From positions 3,634,379 to 3,698,378 of the forward strand of contig OY730170.1 of NCBI GenBank assembly GCA_963422465.1: 64,000 nucleotides of DNA, given 5' to 3'. Source of the stretch: Lichina pygmaea. Its lineage: Eukaryota; Ascomycota; Lichinomycetes; Lichinales; Lichinaceae. Below the pieces are notes generated by a model, which saw only the letters and a program-made list of their open reading frames with translations, ran no database searches and had not been told where the DNA came from. Shown here in pieces: positions 1 to 10,525 of this stretch (position 1 is the stretch's first letter; every line of letters begins with the position of its first letter). Position numbers and translations under genes: made by a program.

Positions 1-776
1 TGGTGTCTCGGGGCCTCTCGGCGTAAAACCCCGGGCCGCTGTCGTCATTGTTCTTCACAGCTGAGGGGGCATCTTGCTTTTTAGGAACTTGATGCCCGCG
101 GTTCGAGAAGCTCTATTGGAAGCTTCTGTCTCGGAGGAGATCTTGCTCGCCGGCGACAAGGTCCGAAGATGGCAGGAGCCAAGATGATGTCGTCCAAGCT
201 GCTCCGATTCATAGCGCAATGCTACGACTCTGCCTCTAGCTCGTAGACTTTTTATGCGCGTTTGCGGCTTGTTGATCGTGGGGCGCTGTTCGGAGAACGA
301 TATCCGGCAGCCTACAGAACACAGCTTGAGGCTGTGGGAAGCCACCTCGAGAGATGGAGCACTGCTCCACGATTCCCATCTTTACTTTTGCTTGGCTCAT
401 CTTCGTCAGCTTTGCTATGCTTGCGACGTCGCAAGAAACATCTTGTTTCGCCATGCACTCTTCACCTGCCAAATCCATCTTGACCATCGCCTCTTCACGA
501 GACTACAGTCATGTGCACATGTTTGGGAGCGCGTGCAAGCATGGACCGGCCTGACGCAACACGATGCGTCGACATTTACAGCCTCTGTGAAGCATCGAGC
601 CGACGAGATACGACCCGGATCATGAGCATGGCCTGTCTATATAAACCGTCGATGAGCTCCTCCTCTCAGCAGCCAAGCCAACAGTCTTCGCCATCATCTC
701 GACACTCTCCATTCATTCATCTGTTACTCCTTCAAACATCTGAGAGCTCGACGTTCTTTAAAGACTAGCGATCAAG
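1..776. other. left-edge spacer / RNase promoter region
   Basis: No recognisable gene. Two overlapping short open frames on the minus strand (55-345, 236-487) look like no family I know and have no clear splice sites. The right end holds the TATA-like promoter and a CT-rich leader of the secreted RNase gene. Confidence 0.5.
637..645 (+). promoter_or_regulatory. TATA-like box of the secreted RNase gene
   Basis: The word CTATATAAA lies about 135 bases before the ATG at 777 and is followed by a CT-rich leader, a usual layout for a strongly expressed fungal gene. Seen in sequence; the role is inferred. Confidence 0.5.
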
Positions 777-1389
777 ATGAAGTTCTTCAGCAGCCTTATT
801 GTCGTCCTGGCTTCCGTCACTGCGGCTTTGGCAGTGCCAGTCGACGACAGCGCTGCGGGCCAGAGCAAGCTCGACAAGCGCTGGAGTGTCCACCTGCCAA
901 AGACGAGTGTTTCATGTGGCAGTAAGTGATGTTCCTGCCCTCACGCTGTCTCGCAGCAACGCTCGATGGCCACATTTCGTGTTCTAACCAGTCTTTACCC
1001 AACCAGACACTCAGTTTACCCCAGTCCAAGTTGCATACACGATTGAGATCGCCATGAATCTCGTAGTCACAACGCAACAAATAGGTATGCACCCCACTCT
1101 CTCTTGCACGCTTTCCCAATCTAAAAGTGTCACCGCTCTGCCTACAGGCAGGAACAGGTATCCGCACGTCTACGGCAACTCGGAAGGGATTCTGTTCCAC
1201 CCTGCATGTACCGGGACCCTCCACGAGTTTCCCATGTTGGCCAACGGCGCGCGATACACCGGCGGCCGCAACCAAGGTGCACATCGGGTCGTGTTCCAGG
1301 TCGTCAAGCCCGGCGTCGCTTACTACTGCGGTCTCATCACCCACGAGGGCGCTCCCGCGGGTCGTTTCTCGAAGTGTACTCGCCCTTGA
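777..1389 (+). CDS. secreted guanyl-specific ribonuclease (RNase T1/F1/N1 family)
   Basis: Three exons (777-921, 1007-1084, 1148-1389) give a 154-aa protein. The first ~19 residues form a signal peptide (MKFFSSLIVVLASVTAALA); a KR Kex2-type site follows near residues 34-35, so a short pro-peptide is likely. The mature part carries the RNase T1 signature in order: YPHVYGNSEG (catalytic Tyr and His), EFPM (the general-base Glu), RVVF (the Arg) and THEGA (the second catalytic His). Four cysteines could form two disulfides. The family cleaves RNA 3' of guanosine outside the cell. Intron 2 is 63 nt and in frame, so exons 2 and 3 read through without splicing; the 5' site GTATGC and a CTACAG 3' site support its removal. 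The catalytic set looks intact, so I expect an active enzyme for nutrition or antagonism. The longer basic loops of ribotoxins are not evident. Confidence 0.88.
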
Positions 1390-2155
1390 ACGCCTCTTCC
1401 GCGGGGGAGAGGTTGCTCATGGAAACGCTGGAGCCCTCATCAGGTCAACCAGCTGAGCTACCTCTAGCACCGGAACCGGCTAGGCTCTTGACTGATCATT
1501 CAGGAGCAGCTTGGGGGTTCAGTACAACATCTCTTGTGCTTATTTCATTGCTGTGGATACTTGGTTTTTGCGCAGTGCCACTTCTTGTCGTCATAGAATG
1601 TTCTTGGTCAGGTCATCATCGCATGTAACTTTACATCAGGATATCGATAGGTTTTGAGAGTCTAGAAGGACATCAGAGCTCGTCGAAGACATTGTCAGGG
1701 ATGCCTTCACGGAGAGTGTGGTCACATTCTGAGGGTTCCGGCGAGGAGAAATCGGATGCGACTCTTTTTTGCCTCAGCTTTCCCTTTCGTCTTCGGCGTT
1801 TGCTCCGGCTCCAATAGTCTCTTTAATAGCATTCTCATAGAAACCACAATTGGACAACATGGCATTGAAATTCAACTTATTGAATCGATCAAGTCACGAC
1901 AGAGACGGGCTTGGCGAGCTGCTTGTCAGAGGGGTGGCTCACGTAGGAGGGGAGTCTCACTTGGTCCTACGCTTGTTGTCGTGCACTGAGGAAAAGGTGC
2001 TGTGATAAGCGCGCGTGGCGCGGTACCTTCGTACAGGTACGCTACGGTACCGTACGATATGGTAAGGGTACCACGTGGAGTTTCCAACTTTAGCCCTACA
2101 ATAAAGAAGAAATCAACAACTGAAACCCTACTTGAACGTCGACCATCACCCCACC
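1390..2155. other. intergenic, no gene seen
   Basis: Spacer between the RNase gene and TSR2. It contains short palindromic GTAC words around 2030-2060 (GGTACC, GTACGATATGGTAAGGGTACC) but no open frame with recognisable content. Confidence 0.5.
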
Positions 2156-2890
2156 ATGGCGACAACCGTGTCCACAAAGGGCCCACGAGCCACTAGAACA
2201 GCAGCTGGACAGTCGTCTACTGGCAACGCCAGCCCTGTGCCATCACCAGGCTCGTTCGCCCACGCAACCTCTACCCACCTCCTACTCGCAGATCCAGCCG
2301 AGGGCCATTGCTGACCCCATATCTCTCTTCCAGAGCAAATTCGCGCCAAATTTGAGCTCGGCGTGAGCATTGCCATGTTCAGCTGGCCCGCTCTCAGTAT
2401 CGCGGTTGACAATGGCTGGGGCGGGCCTGACAGCATGGAGAAACGTGAATGGTTCGTGGGGGTCATCTGCGACATGTTCACCGAGAAGGCGCACACGAGT
2501 CTCGACGATGTCCAAGAGATGCTGCTCGACATAATGGACGAGGAGTTCCAGGTCATGCTCGAGGACGACAGTGACTATGACGTCGCGCAACGCATCATGC
2601 AGCTACGGGACTCTACTTCGCGAGGCGACTTTACATTTGTGGATCGAGTGCACGCTGCATGGGAGAACAGAAAAGGCAGTGCTGTAGTTGCAGTGAATAT
2701 GCACAAGGGAGCGGACTTGGAGGAGAGTGGTGACGATGACAATGAGGAGGAAGACGGAGAACAAGACGACGATGACGAGGATGTGGACATGCAAGACGCC
2801 CCGCCAGCTTCCGCGTCAAGAGCAAGGCAGAAGCAAGAGCCAGAAATAGATGATGATGGGTTCACAAAGGTCGTCTCAAGAAGGAAATAA
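2156..2890 (+). CDS. tsr2: pre-rRNA-processing protein TSR2
   Basis: The body (2334-2890) carries the TSR2/WGG domain: FELGV, WPAL, NGWGGPDS and KREWF, then an acidic stretch (GDDDNEEEDGEQDDDDEDV) and a basic C-terminus, all typical of the family. Tsr2 escorts eS26 (Rps26) and is needed for 20S pre-rRNA maturation. The Kozak-like ATG at 2156 is in the same phase as the body, but a TGA at 2312 lies between, so an intron must be removed; its end is clear (CTGACC branch point, pyrimidines, CAG at 2331-2333). No GT donor fits the reading phase. A GC-AG intron 2223-2333 would fit and give 207 aa. Exon 1 is therefore tentative; the domain assignment is firm. Confidence 0.85.
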
Positions 2891-3017
2891 AAAAGACATG
2901 AGGATCTCGGTGCGAATTTGATGCGTCAACGAAACATAGCAACCGCAAATGGGAAAGATATACCGCTAGCCTGATCTTGCCCGTTCTGATCTGCGTTGCA
3001 GTAGGAGGCTGCTCTAG

Positions 3018-3320
3018 GCCGCTGTCAACCCAGCTTGGACTTTCTTGGACGAGATCGCGAGCAGAAATGACGGACCATCTCTGGTAGCTTCTACCATGTC
3101 ATCTCCGCCTACTGCTCTATTTGCCAGTCACATGAATTTCCCTCGCGATGGTGACATTAGTTCCTACACTCACCACAGCCGACGGCGGGACGTCTTTTCG
3201 TGTCGAAGTCAACGGGCAAGTCTTCATTGGCCAGCGACGGGCGGCCATGCGATCATTGTGGTACGTGACGATATCAGGGATGGTCGCTGAGCCGGACGAT
3301 CGAGGAAGGCGTGCAACTCT
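3018..3320 (+). pseudogene. dsRBD-like fragment, possibly a decayed gene
   Basis: Two nearby frames resemble the halves of a double-stranded-RNA-binding domain: TFLDEIASRNDGPS (3039-3080) and DGGTSFRVEVNGQVFIGQ (3181-3234), followed by RRAAMRSL. A GT..AG pair (3084-3178) separates them, but the phases do not match, and I find no start or continuation. It could be a broken gene, a gene with an exon I failed to see, or chance. Confidence 0.25.
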
Positions 3321-4227
3321 GCATTGTTGATGGTAGGTGACGGCTCGGCTATTCTGGGAATGGAACTGAGCCTGAACGACATGGAATGCAAGGGAAATAA
3401 ATCTGATGACGTATCTGATCGCAACGCACAGTCTGTGAGCGCAACAGAAGGTCCCGATGCCGTTTCTTGCGTTACTGCTATTACGATTCTTGCTACGAGC
3501 CCGGTGCGGAAATCAGTCTGCTGGGTTGAGAGCCAATTGCTGGTGGATTCAGCGGCGGAAGGGGCGGGCGAGCAAGTCTTGCTCTCATTGCCATCTATCG
3601 CTGGTACCGCTATTGTCTATGCCAGGACAAGTGTGGGGGAGCTTGCAGGGTAGGTACGTGCGTATTATGACACTTGTCATAACAGGTTCCTTGCTCGCTG
3701 GGGTCTCTTCAAACAGGGAGATCCGCTCTCTTCCGCATACCACAGGAGCTGTGGTATAATGTTCATCGTTCAAGTATTCCATTGCTGTTGGTTCAAGTCA
3801 CAAGCCAAGAGAGTGCCCATCATAATTCAATAGCAGGCTCTTGATCGTGGGCGTCTTCAATACGTCATGGTATCTCGTACAGTACAGCTCTGCTCCCGAA
3901 TATGTGGAGTCGCTCCAAGTGTGTTGCTGGTTTCGTAGCTCTGTTGATACTCTGCACTGGAGTCCGTACTGGATTGCTGTCTAGTATGCCATCCCGGAAC
4001 AGGCATGAAATCAGTCTGGAGAAAACCGCCAAGCAAGATCAAACGCTAGTTTGACGGAAAATTCCACGCGTCTTGCCCTATTAGCGCTGAGGCTCTATGC
4101 CCTATCCACGGAAGCACGTGTCATCTCTTCTCCCGAAATCACATGCCCAGTTCCCTGCCTGTATTACGATATATATTCTCGCACCTCAGTTTCTTTCGGC
4201 GGGGGGAAACAGGCACTCTGTGGCCTA

Positions 4228-4318
4228 GTTGGGAGGAGCTGGGGACTTTCTCCCAACACCCCAGTAAAGACAGTCACCTTCCACCTGAACAAACCCTCTC
4301 GGGGGGGAGGTGACTGTC
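4228..4318. repeat. two consecutive hairpins
   Basis: GTTGGGAG (4228-4235) pairs with CTCCCAAC (4250-4257). GACAGTCACCT (4269-4279) pairs with AGGTGACTGTC (4308-4318), an 11-bp perfect stem extended inward by a few G-C/G-T pairs. They lie in non-coding DNA; they could be part of a MITE end or a structured RNA. Confidence 0.5.
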
Positions 4319-4886
4319 CGCCATGTGCCGCCTGAAACCTGAGTGGGTGTGGGTTACGGTAGAGGGGTCTGGCCAAACTCAATATCATATTAGGAACCAT
4401 AGATGCCCAGGTTGCTTGCACTGGGGTTCCTACGAGTGTGCGAGTTTAGCAGGCGCACGCCTGTAATTTTTGTGTTTTTGGGGTATGGATGTACATAGTT
4501 GTGGGTTCGATTCTCCACGCAATCGACGTACTTCAATTCTTTTTCGTCCTCACGACAACTGAAGGACACAAGCATGTATGTAGCAATGCATCGCTTCTCC
4601 CTCTACATGGCACTTTCGTGAGGTATGGCTTGTATTTAGGTCTTACGAGAAATTGCATTGCTTTACAAGCCTCTACAGTGGGCTAATGTCGGCATTGGTA
4701 TCACGTGATGTATTCTCGATCACGGCACTCCGGTACTTCGCGCTGGTAATATTGTACGAAGCTTCGATCAACGGTACTGAAGCGGCAGCAGCAGCCAATC
4801 TACGGCATCGTGAGTCTTTCCTGCCACGCTGCCGCCCTCTCGACGACTTATCGTATAAGCGCGGTCAAACCACAGCTGCCGCGGCC

Positions 4887-6550
4887 ATGGACATTGCCTA
4901 CGACCACATCCAAGAGGAGGCTCTGGCCCCCGACGGCCACGATGCGAAGGGCAAAGACCAGACCGAACAACCGAGCCTGAACTCCGAACTAGCACAGGCT
5001 TACAAGGCTCTCTCCTCGAGTGTCTGGGGCGCGAAGATCGGCGCATTCGTTGGCACGGTAAAGAAGCAGGTGGGTCGCGGCCAGAGGGTATCGATCTGGC
5101 GGCCAGCTTTCCAGTCGGAGATGCTGACGCTCGCTACACTAGGGGGAGTCGGTCTACGATGGCGCACGCCAAGAGTACTCGGTCGCAAGTTCTCACGCAT
5201 CCAAGGGACTTTCAGAGCTGGTCAACCGCACTCGGTCACTTTCGTTAAACCAGTCCGCTCCGAAAGACGGCTCTCCGGAAGTGCAGAGGCCACAAGAAGT
5301 GCGAGAGGGGGAGGGCGAGGCAGCCGATGCGACCAACAGCGCCCACGTTGACCCTTCAGGAGACGGCGCATCGCATGATTCGGGTGGGGTGCTAGCTCGC
5401 TTCCGTGCTGAGGCCCTGAAACGGCTGAAAGATTTGGAAAAGGCTGAAGATGCTGCGGACGAAGCGCTTTTGAAGTTTGGCACAAACATCAGAAACTTCC
5501 TACGCGACGCGGTGCAGGTCGCTCCGCCATCCGATGGCGCTGACCCCGGCCAACCGTCGCAGAAGACCGAGGTCCTCTACGAGAGCAAGGATCACGAAGG
5601 GAAGAGAGTCATCCACACGACCCGATTCGACGCGCAGCTGCACGCGATCCATGTGAGGGGCCAGAGCTTCACGGAAGAGCCCGCCGGCGATGAGTACCTC
5701 CGGTGGAGAGAAGGGTTCGATGTCGAGAAGCGAACGGACCAGATCAGCGCCGATCTGGAGAAGTACCGGGAGCTTCGAGCTGCCATGGAGAAACTGGTGC
5801 CGGATCGAGTCTCGTACGAGGAGTTTTGGAGGCGCTACTATTTTATGAGACACGTCATCGAGACGCAGGAGCTCCGACGGAAGGAGATGCTCAAGGGTGC
5901 GTTCTCCGTCTGGTGGAAAGAGGACACGGCCCTCGCCTCCACGGTCATGCGGGCTAACCCAAGCGCAACCAGGCGTCACGGCGGAGCCGGAAGAGGAAGT
6001 TAGCTGGGACGAGGACTCGGACACGGAGCAAGCAGGCTCCCAGACACGCGGCACCATCAACAACAACAACAACATTAAATCCGTACCGTCGCTATCACCA
6101 GCTCCATCAGGCCTAACAAACGACTCCTCTACGACTCTTCACGCACCAGCGACAAGTCCACCGACCTCGACTCCCAAACCCAGCACTTCATCCATCTCTT
6201 CCTCCACCTCCGTCCCCGCCGCAGCAGACGACGCCAAGTCCTCTCGCGCGTCGATTCCTGCCGAGCTAGCCGCGTCGCGACGACGACCATCCGAGCCTCT
6301 GCCATCCAACGATCAATACTCGCAGCCCGACAGTGACGCCAGCTACGACGTCGTCAGCGGCGCTCCCAGCGGTGCGCCCAGCCACGCGCCGGGGAGTCCT
6401 AAGGATGGCTCTTCGGGCACTAGCGCTGTCGGCGCCGGTGCCAGCTGCGGTGACGGTGATGCTCCAACTACCAAGCGAACGACAGCTGCCTGTGTGGGAG
6501 CTGATACAGCTGCTCCTGCTCCTGTTCCTTCTAGCAGTGCTGCTACTGCT

Positions 6551-6582
<32 letters not shown>

Positions 6583-6646
6583 TGCTGCTCCGAGTAAAAG
6601 TGCAGGAAAACGGGCGGAAGAAAGCGACGAGGAGGATTGGGAGTGA
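4887..6646 (+). CDS. BSD-domain protein (Dos2-like)
   Basis: Three exons (4887-5069, 5143-5896, 5973-6646) encode 536 aa. The start MDIAYDHIQEEAL follows a good CCATGG context. Intron 1 ends after GCTGACGCTCGCTACACTAG; intron 2 (GTGCGT, branch GCTAAC, CAG) restores the frame and joins MLKG to VTAEPEEEVSWDED. The BSD domain is around residues 225-285, with the diagnostic VSYEEFWRRYYFMR. A low-complexity Ser/Pro/Ala tail follows, including an alanine run written by a pure GCC repeat (6552-6582). The C-terminus SDEEDWE matches the acidic-Trp ending usual for fungal BSD proteins such as Dos2. BSD proteins are linked to ubiquitin or chromatin functions, but the biochemical role is not established. 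Confidence 0.85.
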
Positions 6647-7542
6647 TCCAAGAAAGTTCCCATCATGAAACGAACTTTCTCTACAACCCCTACAATTCAT
6701 CTCCTTTTTCTCGTAGTCTCTTGTTCCTAAACATCCCTCTTTCGGGGGCCTTTCTTGGCCTGTTGTCTCTCTCAGCTCCTCGTCTTTCTTAACCCCGTTG
6801 TCTCTTCCAACTCCCTGTTCTTCTTGAATCCTCCTCTCTTCTTCTGTTTCATCTTTTCTCTCTTCTCCTCCCTCTCCCCTCTTCCTTTCACCTACCAGCC
6901 TTCCCCCAGCAACCCCTCAATTTCTTTGCGTTGGTTAGTTCTAAGAGTTGGTAGTTCAACTTTTTTTTTTTTTTTGGGGGGGGGGGAAAGGGTGGCTATA
7001 TTGACCTTGTTGTAATTGATTAGTTTTTTGTGAGGTACAGTACGTGGCAGATGATGGTATGTACTGCATCAGTACGTACTGTACGTATGTATGTATGTAT
7101 GGAGGTCATCACTTGGACTTCAAAACGTGGACTTCATGACGTGGGCAGTGGTACTGAAAGCAAAACGATCCACTCTACGAGTCTGGGAAACTAAGGAATC
7201 GAATTGGGGTGCCGAGAAAGACATCTCGTCGAGAGCCTAGGCGGGTTTCCAAGGGGGCGTCATCCGATTCAAAGGTAGCACTGTCACCAAAGAAACAGAC
7301 AAAGGATAGAGCCGGGCAGACGACCGGGAAGAGAATCGACTCTGCGGGCAGGGCGTGCCAGAAATTAGTCTTTCGTGGCGTTTTATTTTCTTGCTCGGTC
7401 GATAAGTACAGTATCTGCCTCTACTACCCGTACACTTCGCCCAAAGCCTTTTCTTCTGCACGGCCTATCTGACCGATACAGCCTAATTGTGGAGGTCGAT
7501 TAATGTAGGAAGCGCCCGGAAGCTGTTGGAAGTATGGCATGA
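6647..7542. other. intergenic between convergent genes
   Basis: Pyrimidine-rich 3' region of the BSD gene, a T/G homopolymer pair near 6961-6988, and GTAT/GTAC microsatellite-like DNA at 7070-7100. No gene seen. Confidence 0.55.
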
Positions 7543-10266
7543 TCACGACTCCTCGACGGCGGCGCTGTGCTTGCGCAGCGGACTTCCTCGCCGTTGAGAA
7601 CTAGCGTTCGCGCTGGTCAAAGTAGATGGCGTGCCATCGTCGTGGTTCTCTTTAAGCGCCGGCGGTCGATCGCCGGAGCTCTTTGCTTTGTTGATCGCCT
7701 TCATCGGTGGCACCGAGGAGCCAGAAGGATTGTGATGGGAAGGGGGAGAGAGACGGGAGGGAGGAGCAGATAGAGGTGATGGTTGTCGTCGATCCGGCAG
7801 CGATCGCCGGAAAGGACTCCTTTGGGGCAAAGCGGGAGACGAAGTGGTCCGTCCCATCTTGTCGCGCGTAACATGACGAGCAGGAATTGGCGATGGACTT
7901 TCCCTGGCGCTACTGCCGAGGCGGTACGGCAGCGGCTCCGAAGACGGCCTCGGGCTTTGCCATGACGCGCTTTCGTAGCCAAGATCCTCGATCCATTCTC
8001 CGTGGTAATCCTCCTCGTTATCGTCGTCGTGCAGATCTGCGCCGTGTTGGCGCTCCCCCATGCCATCCTCGCCACGTCTCTTTACCGGACTCTCATCGTA
8101 CGGATCGAATCCGACTTTTCTGCGGGCTTCCCATCTCTTGCGTCGTCGCTCCTCGCCGTCGCCTCCCGCGCCCGTCGTGCTCGACTCCGATAGGAAGAAG
8201 TTCAACAGCTCGTCCGGTATCGAGAGGTGCGATGCTTGTTGGAATTGTTGCAGCGCCGTCAGACGAATGAGCATCTCGAGGAGGGACAGGGATGTGCGGA
8301 TGGGGCCGCCTCGGTTCAAAACTGCGCTTGCCGACCGAGGTGGCGACGGCACCCGTATAAGGTGTTGGTTGCTTGCTGCCGGGCTGCTACCTGTGGACTG
8401 GACTGCTGGTGCTATTGCCGGGTTGAGATGTAGTGATGCCAGCGCGTTAGTAAGCTGCGGGTCCAAGGACGGCTCACGGGATCTTCTGCTGGGCGGTCTC
8501 CGGTCCAATTCTTCCTGTTCAGACGACGGTACGTCCTCGTCGTCCGATTCCGGCTGCTCGTTGTAAACCTCAAAGGCTATCCATTCCGGGTCAAGGTCCA
8601 GCGGGAAGCGCCAGTGGTCTGAGAATTCCTGTGGCTGTTCCGCCGGCCCCTCAACTAAAGGGGTACCTGATTCTCGAGACAGCTGGGCATCGATGCCTGA
8701 CTGTTCCACGTCATCCAAGGAGTCTGGCTCAGGCTGGTAGACATGCGAGTGCTCCTGAGGCCATGAATGATTTTCTTGGAGCCTTTCCATCATCCGCCGT
8801 GGCGGCGGGGCGTTGACGTCTCTCTTCAACAGCAGTATGGGATTATTGACTTCGCCTTCGCTGCCGATGTTGAGGATCTTGCCAGTATCGGCGTAGAAGA
8901 TTTTGGAAGCCTGATGAATAGGAATAACCTCCCGGATTCCAGCCAGGGCTACGTCGTCATAGAGCCCCGGTTGCGGTTCATTCTCTTCGAACGAGTGAAC
9001 GCGGTCATCCTCAAAGTCCTCGATGGCGAGAAGGTGATACGCAAATTCGTCGGCTCTGCCATCTCCTGCCAAGTACGGCATGTCCACAGGTACTTCATGG
9101 TCAGGCTCGGCCGGGTGGCTTGCATCTTCCGCAGGCCGGCTAGATTCACGATCGAAGTAGTCCTGCTGAGAGTGAGGTCTCTGGGGGACATCGTAGACTT
9201 CTTCCAGCGTCGTTCGCTTGAGTTTGACTCGGGCTTTGTGGATCACCTCCTTCCACGTCGTCTCGCGAACGTTCTCGTTGCCATCCTGCCAGCGATGTGC
9301 GTGGCCAGCAAAAAGCATGTACACAGACAATGTGAAGGTTGGACCTATCTGCACACTGTGGCCAGGTTGGATAGAGTATTGAGTGTCCCCGGCTGTCAGA
9401 AATGTGCTCGCCTGCAGCAACCGCGATGGGGACACTGTAGCAGGTAGAGTTGTGCTCAGATTTGCTCCCGAAGTTGTGATCGCCAGATTGATGTAAGGAA
9501 CTGCGTCCTCGATGCGATTGAGCACCTTCCGAATGTTCTGTATGATGAATTTGACTTCAAGTTCACTTTGCGCCCGTGTTCTTGATTTTGAATCTCTGCG
9601 CCTTGAGGATTCTTCTGCATTGGCAGCCTTTGCAAGCCGCGTGCCAAGCGCCTGGATGTCCCATCGCAGTGACTTTGTCAATGTGACCGCTGATTCCAAA
9701 GATGTATTTCCTCGTGCTGATCTGTCTTGTGTCAGTAGCGGCTCCATATTCAGAGCCAGGCTTCATGATACCAACATCAACTCTATCATGTCAATCGCCG
9801 GGGAGATGATCTGCAATCCAAGTCAGAACAGAGCTTCGACTCTGGCAAGGCAACGTCACAGGAAACGGCATCCTGCATGGCTTTGGAGGAGCATGTAGAT
9901 TTCGTCATGGATGAGGCTGCGTGGGACAAACCCTGATTTTGCTCTCCAGACGATCCTGCAGAGTAGACAATTCATCATGTTCATCCCCTTTGACATTCTA
10001 CACAGCTACTGGTCAGTAGCACTCTTGGGACATGAAAGGATCATAGTACCTGAAGCAATCTTGAGCATTGACGGATGGCATAGCCACTGGTAATGGCAAT
10101 CCCAGACCTAGATATGTCAACTTTGGTGACATGCAAAGAGGTGGATATAGGTGACTTACCTGATGGCATAGTTCATAGCCTGCTGAGTCACCTGCAAGAG
10201 AGGAATTAGCTATGAGTTGATGCTACAGAGGGGGCCGGGGGTTACCTTTCCTAGGAATATCTCCAT
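7543..10266 (-). CDS. RanGTP-binding protein (fungal Yrb30/Ran-binding family)
   Basis: Six exons on the minus strand (10266-10246, 10191-10160, 10107-10050, 9997-9932, 9810-9776, 9721-7543) encode 796 aa. The short 5' exons are fixed by phase and by the conserved N-terminus, from MEIFLGK and VTQQAMNYAIR through SGIAITSGYAIRQ and LQDRLESKIR to IISPAIDMIEL. These are followed by ARGNTSLESAVTL, LPATVSPSRLLQASTF, FAGHA and ETTWKEVIHKARVKL, a well-conserved fungal Ran-binding module. The C-terminal half is acidic and Ser/Pro-rich with little conservation. The family binds RanGTP and is thought to act in nucleocytoplasmic transport (Yrb30 in yeast). It diverges from eRF3 over 259 bp. The assignment rests on family recall, not a search. 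Confidence 0.85.
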
Positions 10267-10525
10267 CTTGAGTTTTTGAATTTGATGTTTGACTAGAGTT
10301 ATCTATCTGTAAGGTAGCTGTACCCCATGCAGAGAAGTAGTCAATCAGGCAGACGTTCGAATTTCTAAGGGATCATACTTTGTGATAGCAAACTTGTGTA
10401 CGGAGTACGGGTACAGAAGTACTCCTGGACGAGTGAGTACCCATGGCGTCACGTGTTTGCCCCACTATCGCCAGTCAGGCAAAGGGTCACCCAAATCCCC
10501 AACGTTGGGTCACTCACTTCCCAAG
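10267..10525. promoter_or_regulatory. divergent promoter, Ran-binding gene / eRF3
   Basis: Only 259 bp separate the two start codons, so both promoters must overlap here unless one leader is very short. It contains a GTAC-rich palindromic stretch at about 10396-10425 (GTACGGAGTACGGGTAC) and CACGTG at about 10451. Confidence 0.6.

Larger units (their letters stand above)
2891..4886. other. 2-kb spacer with degenerate segments
   Basis: No complete gene is supported. It holds a dsRNA-binding-domain-like fragment near 3.0-3.3 kb and two adjacent hairpins at 4228-4318, described separately. The rest (3.3-4.2 and 4.4-4.9 kb) shows nothing I can name. Confidence 0.45.

Noticed and set aside
4440-4530. 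tRNA or tRNA-derived SINE: GGTTCGATTCTCC looks like a B box, with TAGCAGGC as a possible A box
   Set aside because: The T-stem does not pair properly and no acceptor or anticodon stem could be built. Left as chance or a relic.
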